In this document: in pieces, positions 1-8,339 of the stretch
Layout of the letters: each line of letters begins with the position of its first letter
How positions within the stretch are numbered: the stretch's first letter is position 1
Assembly: GCA_963743595.1 (NCBI GenBank)
Contig: CAVURW010000134.1
Coordinates: 1 to 53,576 of the forward strand
Length of the DNA stretch: 53,576 bases
Reading direction: 5' to 3'
Source: CAVURW01 sp963743595
GTDB lineage: Bacteria > Verrucomicrobiota > Verrucomicrobiia > Methylacidiphilales > UBA1321
Translations under genes and position numbers: made by a program
The notes under the pieces: generated by a model
Told to the model about the DNA's origin: nothing
The model's input: the letters and a program-made list of their open reading frames with translations, nothing else
Databases searched by the model: none

Positions 1-724
1 TCCGCTTCACCCCAATACCGTTGGGCGGTGAATGAAAGAGGATATAGTCACCTCCATCGACGATGACGCAGGGATTTTCTCCTGCGGAAATGTGGCTGTC
101 AAAGGTCCACGTTTTCAGATTGCGTGACGATGAGAGACTGATGCCCTTCTGTTTGAAGAAGCACCACCACTTGCCGGAATCGTCCTTGTCCTGGATTAAA
201 AACGGATCAATCATCCGCCCCATCTTCTCTTGAGGCACGTCGGGGCCTTTCACTTTTAGCAGTTCAGGCGGCCCCCAATTCTCTAAGTCCTTGCTCCGCA
301 TGATCCAAATCCGGCAATCGGCAGTGCCGTACATCGCTCCATTTGGACGCGGATAAGTTTGGAGGCAGATCACCCAATCGTCGCCATAACGAACCACATC
401 GCCAGGACTTTCGTAATTCAGGTTTTGATCTCGGGGCGTGAATATCTTGGGGTCGGTCCAGTGCACCAAGTCCTGGCTTTTACTCCAGGCGGTGTAGCCG
501 TAGGTCTGCGCGGGACCTTCGATTTTCATCACCGTAAAATAGAGATAAAACCATCCGTTATTGTAAATGGCTGCGGGATCGCGATAGGCGGTCGTGGCGT
601 CTCCCGAAAATAGGATCGGCGACGCGATGGCCGAGAAGTCTGCTTGGGAATAAACGCGGGTCTGGGCTAGGCCGCATAAAAAAATCAGGATCAGGGCTCT
701 AATCATAAAATTCTTCGAGTTCAT
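1..724 (-). CDS. Secreted GH43-like five-bladed beta-propeller protein, 3' end outside window
   Basis: Reading the minus strand from the ATG at 724 gives about 241 residues that run off the left edge. Residues 1-26 form a signal peptide with a hydrophobic core (ALILIFLCGLAQT), so the protein is probably exported. The mature part has repeated propeller-blade signatures of the GH43/GH32/GH62 superfamily: AYRDPAAIYNNGWFYLYF early on, then SKSQDLVHWTD, YESPGDVVRYGDDW, SKDLENWGPPE and MIDPFLIQDKDDSGKWW. The early RDP aspartate fits the usual general-base position of GH43. The likely role is hydrolysis of plant-type polysaccharide side chains such as arabinan or xylan. The subfamily cannot be set and the C-terminus is missing. 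It lies 11 bases downstream of the GH28 gene on the same strand, so the two are probably co-transcribed. Confidence is high for the fold and moderate for activity. Confidence 0.8.
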   Translation of the reverse strand, partial: MNSKNFMIRALILIFLCGLAQTRVYSQADFSAIASPILFSGDATTAYRDPAAIYNNGWFYLYFTVMKIEGPAQTYGYTAWSKSQDLVHWTDPKIFTPRDQNLNYESPGDVVRYGDDWVICLQTYPRPNGAMYGTADCRIWIMRSKDLENWGPPELLKVKGPDVPQEKMGRMIDPFLIQDKDDSGKWWCFFKQKGISLSSSRNLKTWTFDSHISAGENPCVIVDGGDYILFHSPPNGIGVKR

Positions 725-735
725 TTCAAGGCCGG

Positions 736-2118
736 TCAGGGTCGTTTCAAATCCGTTGTGTCGAACACAAGAACGTTTTCGGCAAACGTGATTTCACGTT
801 TATTCTTTAAGTATTCGGGGAAGGTGCAGTTCATAATCGTCACATTTGAGATTTTCGCGCTGTCGGACAACCCTTCAATAAAGATGGGCATCTTTGTGAG
901 GTGATCAAACCTGACGTTTTCGAAGCGGACATTGCGGATGCTTGGAACCGTATCCCCGGTCGAAACATGCTCGTATTGCATCGTCAGATGAATGCCATAC
1001 TGGGATGAATTCACTGTGCTATTGCGGACGTTGAAGTTTTCAATAAAGCCACCCCGCATCGGATTGGTCTTGAGCCGAAACGCCATGAGGAGATCGGAAC
1101 TGTCGAAGCTGCAATTCTCGGCAAATACATTGCGGATTCCCCCGGACGTCTCGCTACCCGCCGTTATGCCGCCGTGGCCAGCCTCGAACTTGCAGTTGCG
1201 GATGACGATGTTTTGGCAAGGGACATTCACACGTCTGCCGTCGCGGTTCCGGCCGGCTTTGATCGCGATACAATCGTCGCCAGTATTAAATTCACAGTCC
1301 TGGATCAGCACATCCTGGCATGAGTCGGGATCGCAGCCGTCCGTGTTGGGGGCACCCTTGCTATCCACCCTCACATTTTGAATCGTGACGTTGGTACAGA
1401 GCGTCGGAGTCAGCACCCACATCGGGGAATTCATTAAATGAATCCCTTCGATGAGGACGTTTTTGCATCTGTAGGGTTGGACAAAATTCGGCCTTAGCTC
1501 ATGACCCGCGCCAAAAATACGTTGTTCAACCGGCACATCCGTGTTTCCCATTTGCGCTAGTGCGTCGACGTCCTGCTTCGACTGCTTCCATTTGTACCAC
1601 CCGGCGGCAGAGGCTTGCCCGTCTAGCGTGCCTTCTCCGCTGATCGCGATATTCTCTTGCCCTAAAGCATAGATAAAAGGCGAGTAGTTCATGACCTCGG
1701 TGCTTTCGTACCGCGTAAGAACCACCGGCAGATACTTGTCCCGGTCGATACTAAAATGGATCGTCGCATCCTTGGCGACGTAAAGATTCACATTACTCTT
1801 GAGTTGAATTGGCCCGGTCAGGTAATCACCAGCCGGAACGACAACCCGTCCGCCGCCCGCCTTACTGCACTCATCAATCGTATCTCGGAACGCCTGTGTG
1901 CAATCGGTCTTTCCATCAGCAATAGCACCATGTTTTGTGATAAGGAAATCCTGTGGTGGAAAAGTGGGAACCGTGATCCGCTTTGCGATTTCATCCATTT
2001 GTGCCCAAGCTTGCGCGCTCTCTTGAATCACAGTTTGATTCTCGCCCAAAGCCCTACAGCTGAAGCTGGTCAATCCGAGAAGAGCGAGTACCAAGCAAGG
2101 TAACAAAACATACTTCAT
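736..2118 (-). CDS. Secreted GH28 family polygalacturonase-like glycoside hydrolase
   Basis: About 460 residues from the ATG at 2118. A reading frame open to 2175 exists, but this ATG begins a proper signal peptide (MKYVLLPCLVLALLGLTSFS). After it comes the N-terminal start of a right-handed beta-helix (FLITKHGAIADGKTD, then GGGRVVVPAGDYLTGPI). The four GH28 signatures are all present, counted from this start: NTDG near 258-261, GDD near 280-282, GHG near 314-316 and RLK (family RIK) near 348-350. The catalytic aspartates and the substrate-binding Arg/Lys are therefore intact. GH28 enzymes hydrolyse alpha-1,4-galacturonosyl or rhamnogalacturonan bonds in pectin. Length is normal for the family. 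It lies between a GH43-like gene downstream and a GH2 gene upstream on the same strand, so this looks like a small pectin/galactoside utilisation operon. Confidence 0.88.
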   Translation of the reverse strand: MKYVLLPCLVLALLGLTSFSCRALGENQTVIQESAQAWAQMDEIAKRITVPTFPPQDFLITKHGAIADGKTDCTQAFRDTIDECSKAGGGRVVVPAGDYLTGPIQLKSNVNLYVAKDATIHFSIDRDKYLPVVLTRYESTEVMNYSPFIYALGQENIAISGEGTLDGQASAAGWYKWKQSKQDVDALAQMGNTDVPVEQRIFGAGHELRPNFVQPYRCKNVLIEGIHLMNSPMWVLTPTLCTNVTIQNVRVDSKGAPNTDGCDPDSCQDVLIQDCEFNTGDDCIAIKAGRNRDGRRVNVPCQNIVIRNCKFEAGHGGITAGSETSGGIRNVFAENCSFDSSDLLMAFRLKTNPMRGGFIENFNVRNSTVNSSQYGIHLTMQYEHVSTGDTVPSIRNVRFENVRFDHLTKMPIFIEGLSDSAKISNVTIMNCTFPEYLKNKREITFAENVLVFDTTDLKRP

Positions 2119-2296
2119 ATCAAAATTGAACTCGGTTTCAAGCGCGCTTGGGCAAGCCGGATCTTCAAACGGCAAGGTAGTAGAGTTTTATATGCCTCGA
2201 AACTACTCAGAAGCTGAAATAGCTATTATATTGCGACAATTTGCTCGAGATACCACGGCGTTCCCCAGGCATTGCGTCCGAAGATTCCTTTGCAAA

Positions 2297-5143
2297 TTAT
2301 GGCAAGCTAGGCCGGGGTGTTGCAGGCGTAGTTTCCACGGAAATGACTCCAGCTTTCAAATCATCGGCAGTCGCGGTGAGCTTAATCTCGCCGGGAGTCG
2401 TTGTGGATTGGACGATGACCTGAGCGAAACCATTAAACACGCTTCGAGACCAATCTCCCGTGGTGGGTGCAGCGACGATTTCCAGGCGCACATCGGGATT
2501 CAAACCGCCCTGGCTCGAATCCTTTGATAAACAAACCGCAATCACGTTATCTCCAACATGCAGCCGTTTCTTTGCTTCAAACGGAGCGGGTGATCCCCAA
2601 TCTGAGAATCTATCGATGCGATCCCCATTGACGTAAACGGTGCCAAAATCCCCAAGATTTGCGAAACGAATTTGCAATCCAGGATTGGCCAGATCTTCCT
2701 GGGTCACGTTTACATGAGCGCGAAAAGCGGCAGTCTCTCCTTCATTTAGCTCCTTTGCAGTTCCTACTTTGGGTTGAAGTTCATTCCAGTTCGACTCATC
2801 GACAGTAGGAGCTATCCCGGCTTGAACCTCACCCTTCTTAGCCAAAGGGACATTCATCCAGCACCACCCCGTGATAGGGACATATTTTATAGAGGGTTGA
2901 GAAACGAATGTATCGGGTTCATGACAACTGGGATCGCCGTTCCCTACGCCGATAATCTTCCCAGGACCGCTCACCGAGAAATGAATCAGATTTGAAGCGG
3001 TTGGCACTACCTTTCCGTCAGCGTCGGTCACCGAAACCGAGATGAGGCTGAGATCTTCTCCATCCGCTTTTATGGACATGCGATCTGGAGCCACACTAAC
3101 TATTGCCGGTGCTCCGGTCGTTTGTATCTTTGACTCTACAACCACTTTCCCGTCTTTGTATCCTTTTGCGCTCAAGGTTCCAGGCGCATATTTTACTTTC
3201 CAGTCCAGGTGGCCGTTTTTAGGCATGGTTTGTTTGCCTTGGGTCTGTTCATTTAGGAATAGCTCCACTTCATCGCAATTACTGAATGCAACCACCGCTA
3301 TTTCCTGACCCTCCTTACCCGTCCAATTCCAGTGAGGAAGTAAATGAAGTTGAGGAGACGATGACCAACACGATTTGAAATAATAGGCGTCATCTTTCTG
3401 AAAACCACAAGTGTCCAGCAGGCCAAAATGCGAACTGATACAGGGCCAACGGTAAGGTGTAGGTTCGCCACGATAATCGAAACCAGTCCAATAAAAAGCG
3501 CCACTCAACCATGGGCGAGTAGCGAAAAACTGCCACCATTTTTCCATGCCGATCTGCATTGAGCTTACGTAACCCCGCTTGCTATCATTTTCGTAAATAC
3601 CTCGAGTTTCCCGATTGCTCCCTTGCTCAGTGCCTACGTTAGGTTGATCCGGGTGCTCTTTATGATAGTTTTCCATGGCATCGCCGACGTTGTAATTCCA
3701 GCCCCGCACTTCCAAGGTTCCCTGTAATCCGACATAGTTGTCTCCGGTGCTTTCCGCTGCTGTTACCGGTCTCATGTGATCCAGGCTTTTGATGAGCGCC
3801 TGCATGCTGGCCCCCACTTTTCCGCTTACGGGCTGAGTCTGAGTCGCTTCTTCATTGCAGATGCTCCAAATGCAAACGCTGGGATGATTTCGGTCTCGGC
3901 GAATCTGCGTCTCCAAGCGAGCCATGTTTTCTTCGTCGCTGCCCAACAGTCGATTTTCATCCATGACGATCATTCCCAGTTGATCGCAAGCATCCAGCAG
4001 TTCTGGAGTAGGCGGATTGTGAGAAGTTCGATAAGCATTGCAGCCGAATTCTTTTAGCTTTGAGATTCGAAAATATTGCAATGCATCAGGCAACGCCGCG
4101 CCCACTCCGGCATGGTCTTGATGGTTACATGTGCCGTAAAGTTCATAAGGTTTGCCATTTAGCAGAAAGCCATTGTCTTTATCGAAAGCAATTGTGCGAA
4201 TCCCGAATGGGGTATCCTGTTGATCCACTACGGTTCCTCCCACTTCCACCGTGGTATTCATGTGATAGAGCTGGGGATTTTCGGGAGACCACAAATTATA
4301 CTTTGCCAGAGAACAGAAGAGGTTTGAGTCCTCTGAAGAAATCTCCTTGTGAGATAGAGCCCCAATATGGGCCTTATCCTTAATTTCTCCAACCTTGGTC
4401 CCCAACGCATCAGTAAAAGAATAAGTAATATTCGCATCGACTTCCGCATTGGTGGAATTATTGATTCGCACCGTGGTATAAAGATGGGCATCACCGATGG
4501 GTAGATTGTCCTTAAATTTGCTGTAGACAAAAATGCCATCCGGCGCGATGGCTACCGGGTTGGTAATATCCAACCAAGTGTGGCGATAAATCCCGGCTCC
4601 CTCGTAAAACCATCCTTCGAATTTCGAATCATCCACCTTTACAGCGATGATGTTTTGCCCCCCGAATTGCACCAGATCTGTTACATCAGCTCGAAACGGA
4701 TAATATCCACTTTCTGCATGCTTCACAAACCAGCCATTCACAAACAGAGTAGCATCACGAGAAACGCCGTCGAATTGCAGCCAGATCCGTTTGTTTGAGT
4801 CGGTAGGCGGTAATTCAAAAGTTCGGCGATACCATGCGACGCTATTTTGAGGGAAATGAGTTCCAACTGGGCGGAATCCGTGGTTCACATTTGCCAAAGG
4901 ATCGAATGGCAGTTCGATTGCCCAATCGTGGGGTAAAGTTACCGTGCGCCAGGATTCATCGTCAAAGCCTTTTGACGCCGGACCTCCGTTTACTCCGGCT
5001 TTCTCCAAACTAAGCGCCTGGGACCAATCATCTCCCAGATGAAACTTCCAATTCTGATCGAGTGAGAGATGTTCACGTGGCGGATCGCCGAAAAGCGGGA
5101 CGCATATGGAGATCAATAGTAACCAAAGGAGATGTATTTTCAT
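2297..5143 (-). CDS. Secreted GH2 family beta-galactosidase-like enzyme
   Basis: About 948 residues from the ATG at 5143, chosen because it opens a signal peptide (MKIHLLWLLLISICVPLFG); the longer frame back to 5314 adds a non-signal-like extension. Domain order: N-terminal sugar-binding jelly roll (about 20-195, with LPHDWAIELPFDP and WYRRTFELP), an immunoglobulin-like domain (200-315), and a TIM barrel with the acid/base in SICNEEATQ (Asn430-Glu431) and the nucleophile in NVGTEQGS (Glu506). C-terminal DUF4982/invasin-like domains follow (PAIVSVAPDRMSIKADGEDL). Inside the last part sits an extra galactose-binding-like segment (TGWCWMNVPLAKKGEV to NVIAVCLSKD) that splits the terminal Ig-like domain. 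It probably removes beta-galactosyl, or related, residues outside the cytoplasm. It is first in a minus-strand set with GH28 and GH43-like genes. Confidence 0.9.
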   Translation of the reverse strand: MKIHLLWLLLISICVPLFGDPPREHLSLDQNWKFHLGDDWSQALSLEKAGVNGGPASKGFDDESWRTVTLPHDWAIELPFDPLANVNHGFRPVGTHFPQNSVAWYRRTFELPPTDSNKRIWLQFDGVSRDATLFVNGWFVKHAESGYYPFRADVTDLVQFGGQNIIAVKVDDSKFEGWFYEGAGIYRHTWLDITNPVAIAPDGIFVYSKFKDNLPIGDAHLYTTVRINNSTNAEVDANITYSFTDALGTKVGEIKDKAHIGALSHKEISSEDSNLFCSLAKYNLWSPENPQLYHMNTTVEVGGTVVDQQDTPFGIRTIAFDKDNGFLLNGKPYELYGTCNHQDHAGVGAALPDALQYFRISKLKEFGCNAYRTSHNPPTPELLDACDQLGMIVMDENRLLGSDEENMARLETQIRRDRNHPSVCIWSICNEEATQTQPVSGKVGASMQALIKSLDHMRPVTAAESTGDNYVGLQGTLEVRGWNYNVGDAMENYHKEHPDQPNVGTEQGSNRETRGIYENDSKRGYVSSMQIGMEKWWQFFATRPWLSGAFYWTGFDYRGEPTPYRWPCISSHFGLLDTCGFQKDDAYYFKSCWSSSPQLHLLPHWNWTGKEGQEIAVVAFSNCDEVELFLNEQTQGKQTMPKNGHLDWKVKYAPGTLSAKGYKDGKVVVESKIQTTGAPAIVSVAPDRMSIKADGEDLSLISVSVTDADGKVVPTASNLIHFSVSGPGKIIGVGNGDPSCHEPDTFVSQPSIKYVPITGWCWMNVPLAKKGEVQAGIAPTVDESNWNELQPKVGTAKELNEGETAAFRAHVNVTQEDLANPGLQIRFANLGDFGTVYVNGDRIDRFSDWGSPAPFEAKKRLHVGDNVIAVCLSKDSSQGGLNPDVRLEIVAAPTTGDWSRSVFNGFAQVIVQSTTTPGEIKLTATADDLKAGVISVETTPATPRPSLP

Positions 5144-5322
5144 TTTCGAGCCTGAATCTTTGCAAAAAGAAGAATGCCGTTCTGAGACAGAAACGCAAAA
5201 GTTCTCGTAAAGTTGCGCAAACTTCTGCAGTCTTATCCCCGCAAGAGGTCGGTCCATTAAGGTTTCAAAAACTACCTCAGACTTGGTTAAAACGTGACCG
5301 TCGGCGATTAACACCCGGATTT

Positions 5323-5344
5323 ACGTTGAATTTATTCACAACGT
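5323..5344. promoter_or_regulatory. Imperfect palindrome in the divergent spacer between GH2 and unknown genes
   Basis: The 274-base spacer 5144-5417 separates the minus-strand GH2 gene from a plus-strand unknown gene, so it should hold both promoters. It contains arms ACGTTG (5323-5328) and CAACGT (5339-5344) around a TGAAT/ATTCA core, a size and symmetry that would suit a dimeric repressor of the LacI or related type. A further ACGTTG-like half lies just to the right. No clear -35/-10 pair could be assigned. The operator role is inference from symmetry alone. Confidence 0.25.
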
Positions 5345-5417
5345 TGTTCAGCATAACCAAGGCATTCAACGAATGTCGGTGGTCCGTTTAAAGTCTAGTC
5401 TACATTTACCCCAATAA

Positions 5418-6356
5418 ATGAAAAGTTATGTACTGTACAAGAGCGAAGAGACTACCCTCCAACTTATTCTAAGTCGCATAAGCATCTTGGCTGGCACTCA
5501 ATCTTATGTCCCTTATGAGATTAAGATTCGAATTGGTGGTTTCGAGAAATGGAAGTCTCGAGTTCCTTTTCCACAGATCATCGAAACCAATGACATAACT
5601 ATTGGTGATATGGATTACTTGGGCGTATTACCTACTACGTTTGAGCAACTGATCCCTGCTTTGTGTTCTTTACTTCCGGCTGAAAAGGATTTTGCAGCAG
5701 ATTCCAGTGCATATTTGATTAATGTAGCGTATTTAAGAGAGCAAGATAATAAAACGTATCGAGATGAGCTGACGATAGGTCATCAGAGAATCAGCTGTGA
5801 TTTTTATGAGACGCGAATCTCGGATGCTACAGGAAAGAAGTTTGTTGAGGAGATATCTGGCAGAACGGGATTTGATGCTTCCCTCAAACACAACGGCATT
5901 ATTTGCCGCTTTTCCGATAACGCATCAAGCGAATCCATCGCTACTGCAGCACAGCGTATGCTCGAGATATTTAACTGTAAGTCCATAGTCAACTTGAGTT
6001 GGCGGGGATATTCGCATGGCGAGGAAACTCCTGAGTTATATAACGATATTACTGGGTTACGCCTTCCAGCTGAAAGTTATTCTCTCTCGCTGGCCATACG
6101 ATTTCACAATCTGGAAGATCTGTCCACCATGCAACCCCTGTGTGTTGTGGCAAACGAATCGTTTGTCTATGCCGTAGGGAAAATGCATTTTGCCAAGCAG
6201 AAGATCGGGGTTACAGTTATCGTTAGCCCAACCGGCTATTATCTGGTACTGGTTTGCACCAAACCAATCGCTTCCTACAAGCTTTCGGCAGACGTTTTGA
6301 AGACGCTTACCGATTTAGGTTTTAATTTAACCACGAGTTATAGAGATTTTAAATGA
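5418..6356 (+). CDS. Hypothetical protein, unknown family (312 residues)
   Basis: ATG at 5418, 312 residues, not recognised as a known family. It has no signal peptide and no convincing membrane helix, so it is probably cytoplasmic. The composition is that of a folded alpha/beta protein: alternating hydrophobic strands such as YEIKIRIGG, a central stretch SSESIATAAQRMLEIFNCKS that looks like a helix, and a C-terminal strand-rich part (IGVTVIVSPTGYYLVLVC). Its stop overlaps the next start by four bases (ATGA), so the two genes are translationally coupled and probably work together. The base composition looks richer in A+T than the polysaccharide genes around it, which with the SUKH gene downstream suggests accessory, possibly transferred, DNA. 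A specificity-immunity or defence role is only a guess from context. Confidence 0.7.
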   Translation: MKSYVLYKSEETTLQLILSRISILAGTQSYVPYEIKIRIGGFEKWKSRVPFPQIIETNDITIGDMDYLGVLPTTFEQLIPALCSLLPAEKDFAADSSAYLINVAYLREQDNKTYRDELTIGHQRISCDFYETRISDATGKKFVEEISGRTGFDASLKHNGIICRFSDNASSESIATAAQRMLEIFNCKSIVNLSWRGYSHGEETPELYNDITGLRLPAESYSLSLAIRFHNLEDLSTMQPLCVVANESFVYAVGKMHFAKQKIGVTVIVSPTGYYLVLVCTKPIASYKLSADVLKTLTDLGFNLTTSYRDFK

Positions 6357-7015
6357 TGTCCAAAATGACCAAAATGATTGCATCCTCGATTACGTTAGAA
6401 GCAACGCTTCCTGTTGAGACCGTCCTCTCTCAGTACATTATTAAAGTGAAGCCAGGGCGTCTTACTGTTGGCTTAGAGGTTAAAAAGCTACCTGACGATA
6501 AGGAGCCGCGTTGCGATTATCCTCGAGGCTGGTTGATCTTCACGTTTACGGATTGTGAAGGGGTGTTATGGAAGGCCCATCGTCGGTTGACAGGAATTAC
6601 ATTTGTTGATTACGTCCTCTCCGATGAGTTCGAGCTAAAGTTGTGGAAAGAGGCGTCTCCTGAACAAAAGAATGCATTAGATAAAGCTTGTATCATGGAT
6701 ATAAAGCCCTGGTATGACGATGAATATTCTATGGGTCCCGTTACGATAAGTAATGTGGAACGGACGATCTTCACAAGAAACGGTTATCCTCGCCAGCGTT
6801 TATGTCTACGAAAAGAGGAGGGCACCTTTTTGGTTCACGAAAGCGGATGGCAGGAGGGAGAGAATGAGCGAAGAACCCCACCGTTTTTCTACGAACTTCC
6901 GATTGTAGATATTTGTCCTTTGCTAGGTGTCGGTGCTGACGTGGAGTTAGAGAAGACGAGCGAAGTTGGAGAGCCGCAGCCTCTCATACAAGTCGAGAAT
7001 CGATCCTCAAGCTAA
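6353..7015 (+). CDS. Hypothetical protein coupled to the preceding unknown gene (220 residues)
   Basis: The ATG at 6353 overlaps the stop of the upstream gene by four bases; further ATGs at residues 5 and 8 are possible starts. The protein has 220 residues, no signal peptide and no membrane helix. I do not recognise the family. Visible traits are an N-terminal strand-rich section (TVGLEVKKLPD, GWLIFTFTDCEGVLWKA), an acidic middle (MDIKPWYDDEYSMGP), a cluster rich in Arg and Glu (RQRLCLRKEEGTF) and an acidic, proline-containing tail. The tight overlap argues for a two-gene unit with the 312-residue protein. A small hairpin (CCTGAA at 7037-7042 with TTCAGG at 7047-7052) follows the stop, without a clear T run. 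Confidence 0.7.
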   Translation: MMSKMTKMIASSITLEATLPVETVLSQYIIKVKPGRLTVGLEVKKLPDDKEPRCDYPRGWLIFTFTDCEGVLWKAHRRLTGITFVDYVLSDEFELKLWKEASPEQKNALDKACIMDIKPWYDDEYSMGPVTISNVERTIFTRNGYPRQRLCLRKEEGTFLVHESGWQEGENERRTPPFFYELPIVDICPLLGVGADVELEKTSEVGEPQPLIQVENRSSS

Positions 7016-7116
7016 CTGGCTTAATCTCGGGTTAATCCTGAAGAATTTCAGGTTGGACCTTATCCCAGGGAGTTCCGGGTTTACCATCATTACGTTCAGC
7101 CGCAGCACGGAGTGAC

Positions 7117-7248
7117 CTAGCTCCATGCACTAGACTCCCAGATCAATCCGATCAGCAACCCGATCACGAGCGCCCAGAAAATGAGAAACTCGGCTAATGT
7201 GAGTTTTAGGGACCATTTCTGGTTGTAGGGTCTGCCGATGCGATCCAT
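7117..7248 (-). CDS. Possible 43-residue single-pass membrane peptide
   Basis: From the ATG at 7248 the minus strand encodes 43 residues: a short basic N-terminus (MDRIGRPYNQKWSLKL) and one strong transmembrane stretch (FLIFWALVIGLLIGLIW). It resembles the small one-helix proteins common in planctomycetes and verrucomicrobia. Against it, the start lies only 13 bases from the divergent start assumed for the SUKH gene, leaving no room for two separate promoters, and no ribosome-binding site is visible. It could be a real small protein or a chance hydrophobic frame. Confidence 0.35.
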   Translation of the reverse strand: MDRIGRPYNQKWSLKLTLAEFLIFWALVIGLLIGLIWESSAWS

Positions 7249-7261
7249 GGTACGGTCTTGT

Positions 7262-7744
7262 ATGCCTAACATGAGAAACGATTTCGCAACAACATTTAAA
7301 ATAGTTCCGTCCGATAGAGGAGAGTATTTTATCGGAGCTACCAATCAAGATATCAGCCTGTTCGAATCTCAAGTGAACGGGTCGTTACCGATTGATTATA
7401 GGGAATTTCTTCAAACCTATTGTCCATGCCGAAGTACGGATCTCTTAGTTTTTCAAATTCAAGTCGAAGGTTCGATTGAACATCTGGTCTCTATTGACCT
7501 TTTATATGGCATTTCTCCTAAGATTTCAAATAGCGAAAGCGTTCTTAGTAACACGTGTCTGATCAGACAGATAATTGACGATTTTCCAGTGAAAATGATA
7601 GTAATCGGACATGATCCTGGATCGAACATAATAACGCTGTCCCTGGAGAACTCTCAAATATACTATTACTGCCAAGGCTACCAATATTTTGTGGCTCAGG
7701 ACTTTACCTCCTTCGTAGAAACGTGGAAGTTTCGATTCGAATAG
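7262..7744 (+). CDS. SUKH (SMI1/KNR4) superfamily protein, immunity-type
   Basis: About 160 residues from the ATG at 7262; other ATGs at 7238 and 7271 are possible and no ribosome-binding site decides between them. SUKH landmarks are visible: an N-terminal helix pattern ISLFESQVNGSLPIDYREFL (the family's usual glu-x-x-x-G-x-x-LP-x-x-Y/F-x-x-F), a central hydrophobic core, then FPVKMIVIGHDPGSNIITLS, matching the family's pattern of an I-x-I-G-x-x-x-x-G strand pair, and an aromatic C-terminus (SFVETWKFRFE). SUKH proteins commonly neutralise nuclease or deaminase toxins of polymorphic toxin systems, often as stand-alone orphan immunity genes. No cognate toxin is recognisable in the window. The stop is two bases from the convergent stop of the pilin-like gene at 7747. 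Confidence 0.72.
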   Translation: MPNMRNDFATTFKIVPSDRGEYFIGATNQDISLFESQVNGSLPIDYREFLQTYCPCRSTDLLVFQIQVEGSIEHLVSIDLLYGISPKISNSESVLSNTCLIRQIIDDFPVKMIVIGHDPGSNIITLSLENSQIYYYCQGYQYFVAQDFTSFVETWKFRFE

Positions 7745-7746
7745 TT

Positions 7747-7806
7747 CTACCAGCTGTGCGACCACCTTCGATTTGGCTTATCATAGGGTTGATCGTTGCA
7801 GCACCA
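7747..7806 (-). repeat. Near-identical 3' coding repeat, also at 8340-8399 and 8958-9017
   Basis: The last 60 bases of the three pilin-like genes are much more alike than the rest. The copies at 7747 and 8958 share long runs such as GCGACCACCTTCGATT and GGCTTATCATAGG with few changes; the copy at 8340 is more diverged. The match encodes the C-terminal motif ending in W-S-x-S-W. The repeat may reflect recent duplication, gene conversion or strong selection on the C-terminus. Confidence 0.7.
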
Positions 7807-8334
7807 GACAGCGGCGTCGTCGTCGATCGCGTCGAAAAAGTCGGAATTGGTGAATTGAGGTAAATTCAATTTGCCGCTGTCATCGATGCGGATGGCAATC
7901 GAGAAATAGGCGTTCTTACCATTATAGGGAAAAATCTGGATAGGCACGCCGTTGGAATCGATTCTGTCGATATTCTCGAGTTTCAGATAGGCCTTATTTC
8001 GCGGGTTCAATCCAGTCTGAGCTGAGGCGCCGGTTTTGGCGTTAATGTTTCCGCACAATGCGTTAAAGAACTCCACCGTTCCTGGGAGCACTTCTGTCGG
8101 CGGCTTACCATATTCTGCTCCAAAATAGACGACGCCGTCCTTTTGCGGTGTGCCGAGCGGTATGGGTAACGAACCGAACCGAATCTTATAAGCAGTAATC
8201 GCGTGTTTAATGGAAACGCAGAGGTTCGTATCCACAGCTCGATAAGCGGTGCGCCAGGCATGGGTGGGAGGGACGTAACAGAGCAAGAACAACCCAATGC
8301 AAAGGACCCAAAATAGAGTCGAGAGCTTTTTCAT
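7747..8334 (-). CDS. Pilin-like tandem paralogue, third copy (most diverged N-terminus)
   Basis: About 195 residues from the ATG at 8334, five bases after the stop of the second copy; a GTG at 8358 would overlap that copy. It is the third of three adjacent paralogues that share a middle part (CVSIKHAITAYKIRFGSLP, PPTEVLPGTVEFFNALCGNI) and an almost identical C-terminus ending in NDQPYDKPNRRWSHSW. The N-terminus is one hydrophobic helix (STLFWVLCIGLFLLCYVPPTHA) that looks like a signal peptide with an AxA-type end and lacks the glutamate expected five residues into a pilin helix. The body recalls type II secretion pseudopilin globular domains (long helix, then a YxxxYGxLP-type segment). Export or membrane anchoring is likely; partner and function are unknown. 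Confidence 0.68.
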   Translation of the reverse strand: MKKLSTLFWVLCIGLFLLCYVPPTHAWRTAYRAVDTNLCVSIKHAITAYKIRFGSLPIPLGTPQKDGVVYFGAEYGKPPTEVLPGTVEFFNALCGNINAKTGASAQTGLNPRNKAYLKLENIDRIDSNGVPIQIFPYNGKNAYFSIAIRIDDSGKLNLPQFTNSDFFDAIDDDAAVWCCNDQPYDKPNRRWSHSW

Positions 8335-8339
8335 GGAGC

